Source: an uncultured Verrucomicrobiota bacterium (GTDB lineage: Bacteria; Verrucomicrobiota; Verrucomicrobiia; Limisphaerales; UBA9464). Taken from it: 64,000 nucleotides of DNA. Of the stretch, positions 9,041-18,099 are shown one piece after another. Position 1 is the first letter of the stretch. The number at the start of each line of letters is the position of its first letter. Both the position numbers and the translations under genes were made by a program. The notes under the pieces were generated by a model, which saw only the letters and a list, made by a program, of their open reading frames with translations, was not told the DNA's origin and did not search any database. The stretch is from the NCBI GenBank assembly GCA_903922605.1, contig CAIXUG010000006.1, positions 1 through 64,000 of the forward strand. Reading direction: 5' to 3'.

Positions 9041-9658
9041 TCAGTAGAAGCCGATTTCATCCACGGCGTACTCGAACGAATCCTTGGCCACGCCGAACGA
9101 GACCAGGTTGACGCTGGTGATGGATTTCAGGTTGAGCGCGGTCTGCTCCGACCACGCGCGCTTCATTTCCTTGAACGGGATGCGCACCTCCTGGAATTCG
9201 CCCCGCTTCCCGGCGATCGGCGCGCCCGAGTGGTAGTCAAAGTTTTGGATGTCGGCGCTGCCCACCTGAACAATCACGCTGCCCTTGGTCACCTTGACGC
9301 GCAGCCGGACACCCTCGTAGCCGGACAAGTCCTTCGGTTTGCCATCGGCGGAAAGGGGGGACACCTCGCTGATGAACGCGGGAACGCCACGTCCCGGCAC
9401 CAGGTCGCCTTTGACCGTAAGCACGCCGTTCTCACATTTCTGGGTCGCCTGCGACTTGCTGCCGGCCGCCTTGTCGTCGATCAGGAGCCGTTCGACGCCG
9501 TTCCTGTTGGTCTTCAAATCCGAGTAGTCGTCGAGCAACAGCGGCGCGACTGCGGGCGTCGCCGCCATCGAGGCAAAGGTGATCAGCGCGGCGAGCCAGG
9601 TTGCGCCCAGCGGGGCCCGGCGGGTTTTCGGTGAGGAGGGAATGAGTGGTGCGTTCAT
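9041..9658 (-). CDS. Secreted CIA30 (NDUFAF1-like) family protein
   Basis: 205 residues from the ATG at 9658. An N-terminal basic stretch and hydrophobic helix (LAALITFASMAATPAVAPL) give an export signal. The rest reads as a jelly-roll beta-sandwich of the CIA30/NADH:ubiquinone intermediate-associated type: LLDDYSDLKTNRNG at the start, GYEGVRLRVKV in the middle and YAVDEIGFY at the end, which is the usual closing of such domains. In bacteria these are mostly uncharacterised extracytoplasmic proteins with a carbohydrate-binding-like fold. Next gene downstream is the acyltransferase at 27 bp. Upstream lies the 194-bp palindromic element. Confidence 0.72.
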   Translation of the reverse strand: MNAPLIPSSPKTRRAPLGATWLAALITFASMAATPAVAPLLLDDYSDLKTNRNGVERLLIDDKAAGSKSQATQKCENGVLTVKGDLVPGRGVPAFISEVSPLSADGKPKDLSGYEGVRLRVKVTKGSVIVQVGSADIQNFDYHSGAPIAGKRGEFQEVRIPFKEMKRAWSEQTALNLKSITSVNLVSFGVAKDSFEYAVDEIGFY

Positions 9659-9862
9659 GATGAAGTGCTCTGGTTGTGCTGCATTTGTCGCGTCATGCCG
9701 GAACCCGCCGGCTCGTGGTGAGGCGCGGTCGGGTAGGAGCAGGACATTTCGCCTGTAGGTGGCTGAACCCGGGCACCCGGTGACAAAATTTCTTCCGGGC
9801 CGGTGAGAGGATCTGATTTTGAAGGCTTGTGGGCCGATAAGGAGTGGCCGCAACAGATGACT

Positions 9863-10056
9863 CGTCCCGAAGGGACAACCGGAAATTAGCCAGAAACAAG
9901 GTATCTGGTTGATGGCGGAGGAGAGGTTCGTCCTGAAGAGACGATGGGAGCCGTTGGCATTGCCGGGGCATATCCACCGTCCTTTCAGGACGCACTGTAT
10001 TGCCGCCATACCAGACACTCCGTGTCTGGCTAATTTCCGGTTGTCCCTTCGGGACG
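9863..10056. repeat. 194-bp palindromic element with perfect 32-bp inverted ends
   Basis: The arms 9863-9894 and 10025-10056 are exact reverse complements over 32 bases. Inside are further hairpins: CCAGACAC/GTGTCTGG (10011-10029), CGTCCT/AGGACG (9978-9992) and CCAGA/TCTGG near 9890-9910. Each end also carries its own small palindrome (GTCCCGAAGGGAC-like). It fills the space between the divergent CIA30 and sigma genes (9659-10207), where no ORF looks real. The arrangement resembles REP/BIME clusters. Flanks at 9768-9798 and 10159-10186 also share an inverted GTCACCGG-containing segment. Confidence 0.75.
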
Positions 10057-10207
10057 AAGGCGCTCGAACGATAGCCGTACGGGTCTCAAATGATCGGGCA
10101 CACTCACAACGTCACTGGCCACGGAATTTCTGAAAACCGCGCGGCGGATATCGGCCTGAAAATTTCTTGTCACCGGTCCGGGCTTTTCGGGCACTGGCCA
10201 ATGAAGC

Positions 10208-11872
10208 ATGATTCCCACCGTGGCAAATCTGAGTTCCATCGAGCCCCTCACCGACGGGGAATTGGTGGCGGCGTCCCTAGCCGGGGATCGCGAGGCGTTC
10301 GGCCGGATTGTGGAGCGCTATCAGCGTCTCCTGTGCTCGCTGGCCTATTCCGCGACCGGCTGCCTGAGCGCCAGTGAGGATCTGGCGCAGGAGACGTTCC
10401 TGGACGCGTGGCGTCAGCTTTCCACGCTGCGTGAGCCGGAGAAACTGCGGCCGTGGCTGTGCGGAATCCTGCGCTACAAGGTCTGCCGGTTGCGCCGGTC
10501 CGATGGTCAGGAACCGGTGCGGCAGGCCGAGGAGCTTGAGCTCGCTGAAGCGGTGCCTTCAGATGACCGGTCGTCCCCGGATCTCGCCATGGACAAGGAG
10601 GAACAGGCGATCTTGTGGAGTGCCCTGGAGCGGGTGCCCGAGCTGTATCGCGAACCGCTGGTCCTCTACTACCGCGAGGAGCGTTCGGTGGAGCACGTGG
10701 CCGTGGCGCTTGATCTCACCGAGGACGCGGTCAAGCAGCGGCTGGCCCGCGGGCGCAAGATTTTGCAGGAGCGGGTGTTCTCCTTTGTGGAAGGCGCACT
10801 GTCCCGAAGCACACCCGGTCGCGTTTTTACCGCGAATGTGATGGCGGCGCTGCCGGCGAGGCTTACCCCGGCCAAGGGCGCGGGGATCGGCGCGGCCGCA
10901 GTGGCCCATGGCAGCTTCATCGCCAAGACCACGGGGCTCGCGGCCCTGCTGGGTTCCACCTCCGGGGTGGTTTCCGCCGTGCTGTCGCTGCGGGCCAACC
11001 TCGATCAGGCGCGGACACCCCGGGAGCGCCGCCTCGTCGTGAAGACCACCTTGGGGGTGTTCCTGGTTGTGCTGGGGTTCCTGGGCGTGGCGTACCTGCT
11101 GCGGGCGGCCGCGTTCCACTGGTGGGATCAGCGCGCGCTCTTCGCCTGGCTCACCCAGGCGCTCGTGCTGGGGTCCGTGGTCGGTTGTCCCATCCTGCTG
11201 CTGCGGGTAATGCGCGCGGCGCGGGTATTGCGCTCGGCGGAACGACGGCGCTGCCCCGAGTGTTTTCAGGACGCGCGCGATCAGGTTGGCTCGGCGGCCG
11301 GGGAATACCGGAGCCGGCTGACTTTCTTGGGCGTGCCGCTGGTTCACGCGCGGTTTTCCACCCCCGACGAGGGCGATCCCCCGGTGTTTGGCTGGTTCGC
11401 GGGCGGGGATCGCGCGTACGGGCTGTTGGTCGCGTGGGGCGGCCTGGCGGTGGCACCGGTCAGCGTCGGGGTGGTTTCGATCGGCTTGATTTCGCTCGGC
11501 TCGCTCAGCGTGGGTCTGTTCTCGCTGGGAACGGTGGCGGTCGGGCTGATTGGGTTCGGCTGCATGGCTGTCGGAGTGAAGGCCTATGCGTGGCTCTCCG
11601 CGCTGGGCTGGAGCACGGCCGCCGGCTCCGGCTTCTCCATTGCCCGGATCGCGGCGGAAGGCCCCCTCGCTTTCGCCCAGCATGCGAACGATGCCGTGGC
11701 CCGGCAGAGCCTCGCCGACCCGCACGCGGCGCGGAGCCAGATGATCATTTTCAGCGTGAGCGCCGTGCTTTCCATTTTGCCGATCGCGTACTACGCCCGG
11801 GCCGTGCGGCGACGCCTCGGTGGTCGCTCCCGATCTGAGCCGGGCGCGGTGTCAGTGGCGCCCGGAGCTTAA
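10208..11872 (+). CDS. ECF sigma-70 factor fused to a multi-pass membrane domain
   Basis: 554 residues. Sigma region 2 lies at about 18-85 (DREAFGRIVERYQRLLCSLA, then DLAQETFLDAW) and region 4 at about 140-190 (ERVPELYREPLVLYY, LTEDAVKQRLARGRK). After a linker, hydrophobic segments appear at about 280-303, 311-334 and 512-535. Between them are a CPEC motif (about 349-352) and a run of hexapeptide-like repeats (VGVVSIGLISLGSLSVG and onward, about 418-455) suggesting a small left-handed beta-solenoid or packed helices. Free ECF factors are about 170-200 residues, so two thirds of this protein is extra. A membrane-tethered sigma factor that senses and transcribes without a separate anti-sigma is inference. 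No anti-sigma gene adjoins. The stop codon lies inside terminator repeat copy 2. Confidence 0.85.
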   Translation: MIPTVANLSSIEPLTDGELVAASLAGDREAFGRIVERYQRLLCSLAYSATGCLSASEDLAQETFLDAWRQLSTLREPEKLRPWLCGILRYKVCRLRRSDGQEPVRQAEELELAEAVPSDDRSSPDLAMDKEEQAILWSALERVPELYREPLVLYYREERSVEHVAVALDLTEDAVKQRLARGRKILQERVFSFVEGALSRSTPGRVFTANVMAALPARLTPAKGAGIGAAAVAHGSFIAKTTGLAALLGSTSGVVSAVLSLRANLDQARTPRERRLVVKTTLGVFLVVLGFLGVAYLLRAAAFHWWDQRALFAWLTQALVLGSVVGCPILLLRVMRAARVLRSAERRRCPECFQDARDQVGSAAGEYRSRLTFLGVPLVHARFSTPDEGDPPVFGWFAGGDRAYGLLVAWGGLAVAPVSVGVVSIGLISLGSLSVGLFSLGTVAVGLIGFGCMAVGVKAYAWLSALGWSTAAGSGFSIARIAAEGPLAFAQHANDAVARQSLADPHAARSQMIIFSVSAVLSILPIAYYARAVRRRLGGRSRSEPGAVSVAPGA

Positions 11873-11931
11873 ACGGGTAACCGCAACCGTTTACCAAAGA
11901 AGCCGGGGGGCAATCCCCGGCTTCTCTTTTG
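11864..11931 (+). terminator. Rho-independent terminator inside a 68-bp repeat, copy 2
   Basis: Same unit as 7617-7684 with four mismatches in 68. Stem GAAGCCGGGG / CCCCGGCTTC (11899-11924) followed by TCTTTT. The repeat begins eight bases before the end of the sigma gene and supplies its TAA stop (11870-11872). Confidence 0.9.
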
Positions 11932-11954
11932 TCCGGAATCCAGCATGTTGCGGC

Positions 11955-14900
11955 ATGCTTTTTGGTGTTTGGCCGGGAATCCGGCGTGCTCTGGCGTGGC
12001 CCACACGGGCCAGCGCCTGTTTTTTGGCCCTCACCTTCCTGGCCGGCGGCTTCGGGTCGGTCCAGGCGGACAGCGTGGTGGTCTTCAACGAGATCATGTA
12101 CCACCCGCAGACCAACGAACCTGCGTCCGAGTGGCTGGAGTTGCACAACCAGATGGCCGTGAACGTGGACCTGTCCGGCTGGTCACTGGCCGGTGGCGTC
12201 AGTTTCACGTTTCCCGAGCGCACGGTCATCCCCGGTGGCGGGTATCTCGTGGTGGCCCTCTCTCCGGCCGACCTCAGGGCGGCCACCGGCCTGACCAATG
12301 TGCTCGGGCCGTTCCAGGGCCGGCTCGCGAACTCCGGCGAAACGCTGCAGCTCCTGAACAATTCGCAGCGCCTCATGGACGAGGTGACCTACGGCGTCGA
12401 TGGCGACTGGCCCGTGGGCGCGGATGGCGGCGGCGTTTCGCTCGCCAAGCGGAATGAGAATTCCGGCAGCGCGGCCCCGGGCAACTGGACGGTAAGCGCG
12501 CTGGTCGGCGGCACCCCGGGAAAGCGCAACTTCGCCACCACCCCGTTCGAAACCACGAACACGACGGCGGTGGTCATCAACGGAAGCTGGCGGTATGAGG
12601 CTTCCGGCAGCGACCTCGGCACCGCGTGGCGTCAGCGTGGCTTCGACGATACCGCCTGGGCTTTGGGTCAGGGACTGTTCCAGGCCGGCACCGTGACGCC
12701 GCCTGCCAGTGATCTGCAGACGGTGCCAAGCGTGTTCAACAGCGGCCTCGGCCCCGATGGCAAGGTCCTGCCGCCCGGCCAGCCCGATCCGCACTACCAG
12801 CTCACCCAGTCTCCTCAGAGCAGCCCGCCACCGCCCGCGATCCAGGCCACGGTGATCCAGAATCATCCCGCCTGGCTCGGCAATGACACCGCCTCCAGCT
12901 GGATCGGTCCGATCAACCCCGGGACCGAGAACGCCGCCGCCGGCGCCTATGTCTATCGCACCACGTTCAGCCTGGATGGCTTCGATCCGGCGACGGCGTC
13001 GCTCAAAATGAGCTTCGCGGCCGACAACCGGATCAATGACGCCCTCCTGAACGGGGACTCGGTGGGAGTCAACTACGCCGGCTACAATGCGTGGAGCCAG
13101 GATTTCAGCACCACCACCGGCTTTGTCCCCGGGCTCAACACGCTGGATTTTCTCGTCGTCAACGACGACACCTCGCCCAACCCGGCCGGGTTCCGCGCCC
13201 GCCTCGCAGCCACGGCGCGCCGCCAGTTTCCCGTGGCCACGACGCTGCCGTCAGGGCCGGCCACCTATTATTTTCGCGCGCCTTTCGTGCTCACGGGCAC
13301 GCCGGCGCAGACCGCGCTGAAGCTGGACTGCATCCTGGCGGACGGTGCCGTCTTTTATATCAACGGCGTCGAGGTGTTGCGGCAGAACCTGCCGGCCGGA
13401 GCGATCACGGCGACCACGCCGGCGCTTTCCCAGGTGACGAAACCGGTTTCGGCTGGTCCGTTCCTGCTGCCGATTGCCGGCCTGCTCACCGGGACCAATA
13501 TCCTGGCCGTGGAGCTGCACAAGGCGGCCGGCAGCGCCCCCAACGCCCTCTTTGGCGCGGACCTGCAAATGACCGTGACGAACGTTTTGGTGCCGCCTCC
13601 GGTCACGCTGGCCTTCAACGAGCTGGCCGCCACCACCAACGCGGACTTCTGGCTGGAGCTGATGAACTACGGTCCCAGCAGCCTCGACCTGGGCGGTTGC
13701 GTTCTGGTGGGTCAGGGCAGCACCACGAATCACGCGTACGTCTTCCCGTCGCAAACGCTCGCTTCGGGGGATTTGTTGACGGTGTCCGCCGCCACCCTGG
13801 GCTTTGCGGTCGCCACCGGGGACCAGCTGCTCCTCTACAGCCCATCACGGTCCAGCGTGCTGGATGGGGTGGTGGCCAAGGCGAAGCCGCGCGGGCGCTG
13901 GCCCGATGGCACCGGGGCCTGGCTGCGCCCCACCACCCTGACACCCGGTGCGTCCAACCAGTTTACGTTCCGCCACGAGCTGGTGATCAATGAGATCATG
14001 TATGCCGCGCCCACGCAGGCCTCCCCGGAAGAGTGGGTCGAGCTTTACAACCGGGGCACCGAGGTGGTGGACCTCACCGGCTGGCAGCTGGGGCAGGACA
14101 TCACGTACGATTTTCCGGCACAGACGTTCATCCCGGCCGGCGGCTACCTGGTGGTGGCCCGCGACACCGGCTTCATGGCGACCAATTACCCGGGCCTCGG
14201 CGTGCTGGGACCTTTCAGTGGCAGCCTTCACCACGGCGGTCATGTGCAACTGGTCGATCCCGCCGGCAACCCGGCGAACGACGTCGTCTATTACGACACC
14301 AAGCCGTGGCCGGAATATCCCGGCGGCGGCGGCAGCAGCCTGGAACTGCGCGATCCCGCTGCGGACAATTCCAAGCCCGAGGCCTGGGCCGCCAGCGACG
14401 AATCGGCCCGCACCGGCTGGGTCACCTACACGTATCGCGGCGTTTCCGCGAACCTTCTGGGGCCGACGCTCTGGAAGGAATTTGCGATGGGCCTGCTCGA
14501 CGCGGGCGAGTGCCTGATCGACGACCTGAGCGTCATCGAAAGTCCGGACACCGCGCCCGTGCAGATGCTGCAGAACGGCACGTTTGAAAACGGGCTGACC
14601 GCCTGGCGCGCCCTGGGCACCCATGCCTACAGCCGGGTCGAGGTCGACCCGGACAATGCCGCCAATCACGTCCTGCACCTGATCACCACCGGCTGGACCT
14701 ACCATATACACGATCATCTGGAGACCACCTTCGCCAACGGCCGCGCCGTGACCGACGGCCGGACCTACCAGATTTCCTTCCGCGCGAAATGGGTGGCGGG
14801 AAACAACCACCTGAACACGCGCCTGTACTTCAACCGCGTCGCCCGCACGACCGCGCTGCCGATGTCCACGCAGCATGGCACGCCCGGCGCACGCAACTCG

Positions 14901-17345
14901 ACCTTCGCCGGCAATACCGGGCCCACCTATTCCGGGCTGCATCACAGCCCGGTCGTGCCGCAGCCCGGCGACGCCGTGACCGTGGGCGTGGCGGCCTATG
15001 ATCCGCAGGGGATTCAGTCTCTCACGCTCCGCTGGTCAGCCAATGACGGCGCGTGGCAGTCGGTCCCGATGACGGCGACTGGGGCGGCCAGCGAGCCCGG
15101 TTACGTGAATTACCAGGCCACCGTGCCGGGCCAGCCGGCGGGCACCGTCGTCCAGTTCTTTGCGCAGGGAATGGACACCCTCGGCGCGGTCTCGGCCTAT
15201 CCGGCGGGCGGGACCAATTCGCGGGCTCTCTACCGGGTGAACGATGGGACAGCCCTCATGACGCAACTGCACCGGCTCAGTCTCATCATGACGCCGGCGG
15301 ACACCGTGCTCCTGCACGCCCTGACCAACGTCATGACCTACGACCGCCGGGGCCTGACGGTCATCGAGGACGAACACGAGGTGTTCTACGACGTGGGTGT
15401 CCACCTGCAGAGCAGCGAGCGCGGCCGCAGCGATCCGTCCCGCCTGGGCTTCTCGCTCAAGTTCCATGCCGACCAGCTCTATCGCGGCGCGCAAAACACG
15501 ATCACGCTGGACCGCTCGGGCGGCTATTCGGGCCGGGGCGGGCGGCAGGATGAAATCGTGCTCTGGCACGCGGCCAATCACGCGGGTGGCCTGTACGGGC
15601 TCAGCTGCGATCTCGTGCAGGTGTTCACTCCGCGCCCGGCGGACGACAGCACCGCGATGATGCGCATGTCCGCCTACGACTCCTCCTACTGGGACGGACA
15701 GTTCCCCAACGGTGGCAATGGCAACCTCTACAAGTTGGAGCTGATCTACTATCCGCTGACCACCTTCTCGGGCGATCCCCAGTCCCCGAAAGTCCCGCAG
15801 CCGGATGACGTGATCAACGTGGAGATCCAGAACTCCGGCGACAGCCCGGAGAACTACCGCTGGCCGTTCCTGGAGGAGAACCATGCCGACGCGGACGACT
15901 ACAGCCAGCTCATCGCCTTCAACAAGGCCTTCAGCCTCACCGGTACGACGCTCGAGACGCAGACGGGCCAGCTGATGGATGTGGATGAATGGATGCGGGT
16001 CCTTGCGTTCAAGGCCTTCACCGGCGATGCCGACACCTTCACCTACGGTCTCAATCACAACTTCAAGATCTTCATCCGGCCGACCGACGGCCGGGCCCTC
16101 GGCCTCCTGTGGGACATGGATTTCGCCTACTCGCAGGCGATCAATTACGCCTCCCCCGGCAACGGCTCACCCAACACGTATAAGATCGTCAAACTGCCCA
16201 ACAACTACCGGCGCTTTTACCACCACCTGTTCGACCTCATGACCACCTCGGTCAACTCGGACTACCTCGCCCCGTGGGTGGCGCACTACGGCGGCCTGCT
16301 CGGGCAGGATTGGAGCGGCGTGATGAGCTACCTGCAGCAGCGCGCGGATTACCTGAAAGGCACGATGCCGCTGACGACTCCGTTTGTGATCACCAGCAAC
16401 CAGGGCCAAAACTTTGCCACGACCGCCGCCTCGGTGGCCCTGACCGGCACGTCCCCGCTCCAGGTCGCCAATCTGCAGGTCAACGGCCTCATCTATCCCG
16501 TCCGCTGGACCAGCCTGACGGCCTGGACCCTGACGGTGTCGCTGCCCAGCTACACCAACACCTTTAACATCCTCGGCCTGGGCGACAACGGCGTCCCATT
16601 GCCCGGTGCAATGGCCAGCATCACCGTTACCAACACGGCCGCGCTGGGCCTCGTGCCCGTTGTCATCAACGAATGGATGGCGGGCAACAGCACCCCGGGC
16701 GGCTATCCCGATCCGGCCGACGGCCGCTACTCGGACTGGTTCGAGCTCTACAATCCGAACGCCGTGGCGATCAACCTCGGCGGCTACGGCCTGAGCGACA
16801 CGGTCACGCCGCCGGCCAAGTGGACGATCCCAACCAACACGCTCATCGCGCCGAAGGGTTTCCTGCTGGTCTGGGCGGACAAGCAGACCAATCTCAACGG
16901 CTCCGGTCCGAATGGTGACCTCCACGCGGATTTCAAGCTGTCGAAGAGCGGCTCCGTCATCGCCCTGACCGGGTCGGACGGTGCGCTTCGCCACTCGGTG
17001 ACCTTCGGTCCGCAGGCGGCCAATCTCAGCCAGGGCTCGTTCCCGGACGGCAGCACCAACAGCGTGATCACGATGGAAAACTGGACGCCCCGCGCGCCCA
17101 ACCAGGCCGGCACCGCGCCAGCCCCGCAAATCGGCCCGGTGCAGTTCCCAGCGGGCGGGACGGTTGTTTTTAGCGTCAATGCCCTGTCCGGCCGCACCTA
17201 TCAGGTGGAATACAAGGACACCCTCGACGACCCCGCCTGGACCCCGCTCGGCACCCCGCAAACCGCAACGGCTGCCCAGCTCACCATCACCGACCCTTCA
17301 GCGGCCGGTGCCGAGCGGTTCTACCGGCTCGTGCTGTTGCAGTAG
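11955..17345 (+). CDS. Giant secreted lamin-tail-domain / CotH-like kinase protein
   Basis: 1796 residues from the ATG at 11955, which directly precedes a signal peptide (FLALTFLAGGFGSVQA); an in-frame extension to 11820 would run through the terminator. Lamin-tail domains occur at about 40-140 (VFNEIMYHP), 550-650 (weaker), 675-780 (VINEIMYA) and 1568-1690 (VINEWMAG), each with a W-x-E-L-x-N and a GGY-L-V pattern. A DPHY module like those in the Ig protein lies at about 262-415. A CotH-type domain spans about 1100-1470 with FSLKFHADQ, a RSGGYSGRGG stretch and LLWDMDFAYSQ, the acidic DMD being a likely metal site. The C-terminus has the RTYQVEYKD...FYRLVLLQ end typical of these proteins. CotH domains phosphorylate proteins in spores; the role in secreted verrucomicrobial proteins is unknown. 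Confidence 0.85.
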   Translation: MLFGVWPGIRRALAWPTRASACFLALTFLAGGFGSVQADSVVVFNEIMYHPQTNEPASEWLELHNQMAVNVDLSGWSLAGGVSFTFPERTVIPGGGYLVVALSPADLRAATGLTNVLGPFQGRLANSGETLQLLNNSQRLMDEVTYGVDGDWPVGADGGGVSLAKRNENSGSAAPGNWTVSALVGGTPGKRNFATTPFETTNTTAVVINGSWRYEASGSDLGTAWRQRGFDDTAWALGQGLFQAGTVTPPASDLQTVPSVFNSGLGPDGKVLPPGQPDPHYQLTQSPQSSPPPPAIQATVIQNHPAWLGNDTASSWIGPINPGTENAAAGAYVYRTTFSLDGFDPATASLKMSFAADNRINDALLNGDSVGVNYAGYNAWSQDFSTTTGFVPGLNTLDFLVVNDDTSPNPAGFRARLAATARRQFPVATTLPSGPATYYFRAPFVLTGTPAQTALKLDCILADGAVFYINGVEVLRQNLPAGAITATTPALSQVTKPVSAGPFLLPIAGLLTGTNILAVELHKAAGSAPNALFGADLQMTVTNVLVPPPVTLAFNELAATTNADFWLELMNYGPSSLDLGGCVLVGQGSTTNHAYVFPSQTLASGDLLTVSAATLGFAVATGDQLLLYSPSRSSVLDGVVAKAKPRGRWPDGTGAWLRPTTLTPGASNQFTFRHELVINEIMYAAPTQASPEEWVELYNRGTEVVDLTGWQLGQDITYDFPAQTFIPAGGYLVVARDTGFMATNYPGLGVLGPFSGSLHHGGHVQLVDPAGNPANDVVYYDTKPWPEYPGGGGSSLELRDPAADNSKPEAWAASDESARTGWVTYTYRGVSANLLGPTLWKEFAMGLLDAGECLIDDLSVIESPDTAPVQMLQNGTFENGLTAWRALGTHAYSRVEVDPDNAANHVLHLITTGWTYHIHDHLETTFANGRAVTDGRTYQISFRAKWVAGNNHLNTRLYFNRVARTTALPMSTQHGTPGARNSTFAGNTGPTYSGLHHSPVVPQPGDAVTVGVAAYDPQGIQSLTLRWSANDGAWQSVPMTATGAASEPGYVNYQATVPGQPAGTVVQFFAQGMDTLGAVSAYPAGGTNSRALYRVNDGTALMTQLHRLSLIMTPADTVLLHALTNVMTYDRRGLTVIEDEHEVFYDVGVHLQSSERGRSDPSRLGFSLKFHADQLYRGAQNTITLDRSGGYSGRGGRQDEIVLWHAANHAGGLYGLSCDLVQVFTPRPADDSTAMMRMSAYDSSYWDGQFPNGGNGNLYKLELIYYPLTTFSGDPQSPKVPQPDDVINVEIQNSGDSPENYRWPFLEENHADADDYSQLIAFNKAFSLTGTTLETQTGQLMDVDEWMRVLAFKAFTGDADTFTYGLNHNFKIFIRPTDGRALGLLWDMDFAYSQAINYASPGNGSPNTYKIVKLPNNYRRFYHHLFDLMTTSVNSDYLAPWVAHYGGLLGQDWSGVMSYLQQRADYLKGTMPLTTPFVITSNQGQNFATTAASVALTGTSPLQVANLQVNGLIYPVRWTSLTAWTLTVSLPSYTNTFNILGLGDNGVPLPGAMASITVTNTAALGLVPVVINEWMAGNSTPGGYPDPADGRYSDWFELYNPNAVAINLGGYGLSDTVTPPAKWTIPTNTLIAPKGFLLVWADKQTNLNGSGPNGDLHADFKLSKSGSVIALTGSDGALRHSVTFGPQAANLSQGSFPDGSTNSVITMENWTPRAPNQAGTAPAPQIGPVQFPAGGTVVFSVNALSGRTYQVEYKDTLDDPAWTPLGTPQTATAAQLTITDPSAAGAERFYRLVLLQ

Positions 17346-17373
17346 TGTGACCGCACCATTCAGGCATTTGCCT

Positions 17374-18045
17374 TCACATCGAATTGAGCGTCCTGGTGAC
17401 CTCCCGGACGGCGCGGGAAATCTTTTCGCCCTGCGCCTGGTTTCCCAGCGCTTCCAGCCGCTCGTAGTCGGGATGCGCAAAGATGGGGCCGGTGATGTCC
17501 CGGGCCGCCTCGCCGGCGGCATCCTTCAGCGCGCCACCGAAGGCGGCGATGCCTTGGTCGTACTCGGCGAGATTGCGGCGCAGGGTCGCCCCGGAACCGC
17601 ATTTCCAGTAGCCGCCCTCGTCGTCCACTTTCACGCGCAGGCCGAGCTTTTCGGCCATCCAGAGCAGCTGCGTCAGCCCCCGATGGCACTCAAAGAAATG
17701 CTCCCAGCCGTGGCGCGAGGCATACTGGGTTTTGCAGAAGCTGGCCCACCGCCAGCCCGGAACTCCGGCGTAGCGGCAAAGGCCGATCCGGGCGCTCTCG
17801 GAACCGTCCCCGGGCGTGGCGTGGAACACCCATCCCTCCAGGGGCGGCAACAGGTCACTGAATTTCTTGGCGCCCGGCGGCCAGTGATAGGCCAGGGGAT
17901 AATCCGGCCCCACCTGAATCAGTTGGCCCGGGTCCGCGAATTTCAGGGCCACGGCCCGGTCATGAAGCGAGGACACCAGTTGCTTCACCCCGGCAAGGTC
18001 GAGCTTTCGCCGTGTGCTCCATTGGTAATGAATCGTCAGTCCCAT
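17374..18045 (-). CDS. Hypothetical protein, unrecognised family
   Basis: 223 residues from the ATG at 18045 (MGLTIHYQW), preferred over the one at 18096 because the extra 17 residues look like read-through of the intergenic region. It is soluble, with no signal peptide. Visible features are a mixed alpha/beta N-terminus, several Trp and Cys residues (GWRWASFCKTQYA, HFFECHRGLTQLLWMAE) and VDDEGGYWKCG near residue 150. I do not recognise the fold or motif. It lies 54 bp downstream of the restriction-modification gene on the same strand but has host-like GC, so it need not belong to that system. Confidence 0.6.
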   Translation of the reverse strand: MGLTIHYQWSTRRKLDLAGVKQLVSSLHDRAVALKFADPGQLIQVGPDYPLAYHWPPGAKKFSDLLPPLEGWVFHATPGDGSESARIGLCRYAGVPGWRWASFCKTQYASRHGWEHFFECHRGLTQLLWMAEKLGLRVKVDDEGGYWKCGSGATLRRNLAEYDQGIAAFGGALKDAAGEAARDITGPIFAHPDYERLEALGNQAQGEKISRAVREVTRTLNSM

Positions 18046-18099
18046 GGTCTCGACCCCAGCCTGCCCGGCGGCCCGGACAAATGTGGTCCCACCCAAAAA

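Noticed and set aside
7916-9634. 572-codon plus-strand frame opposite the acyltransferase
   Set aside because: It spans two separate minus-strand genes with good membrane and domain signals; the translation is Arg/Gln/His-rich and featureless.
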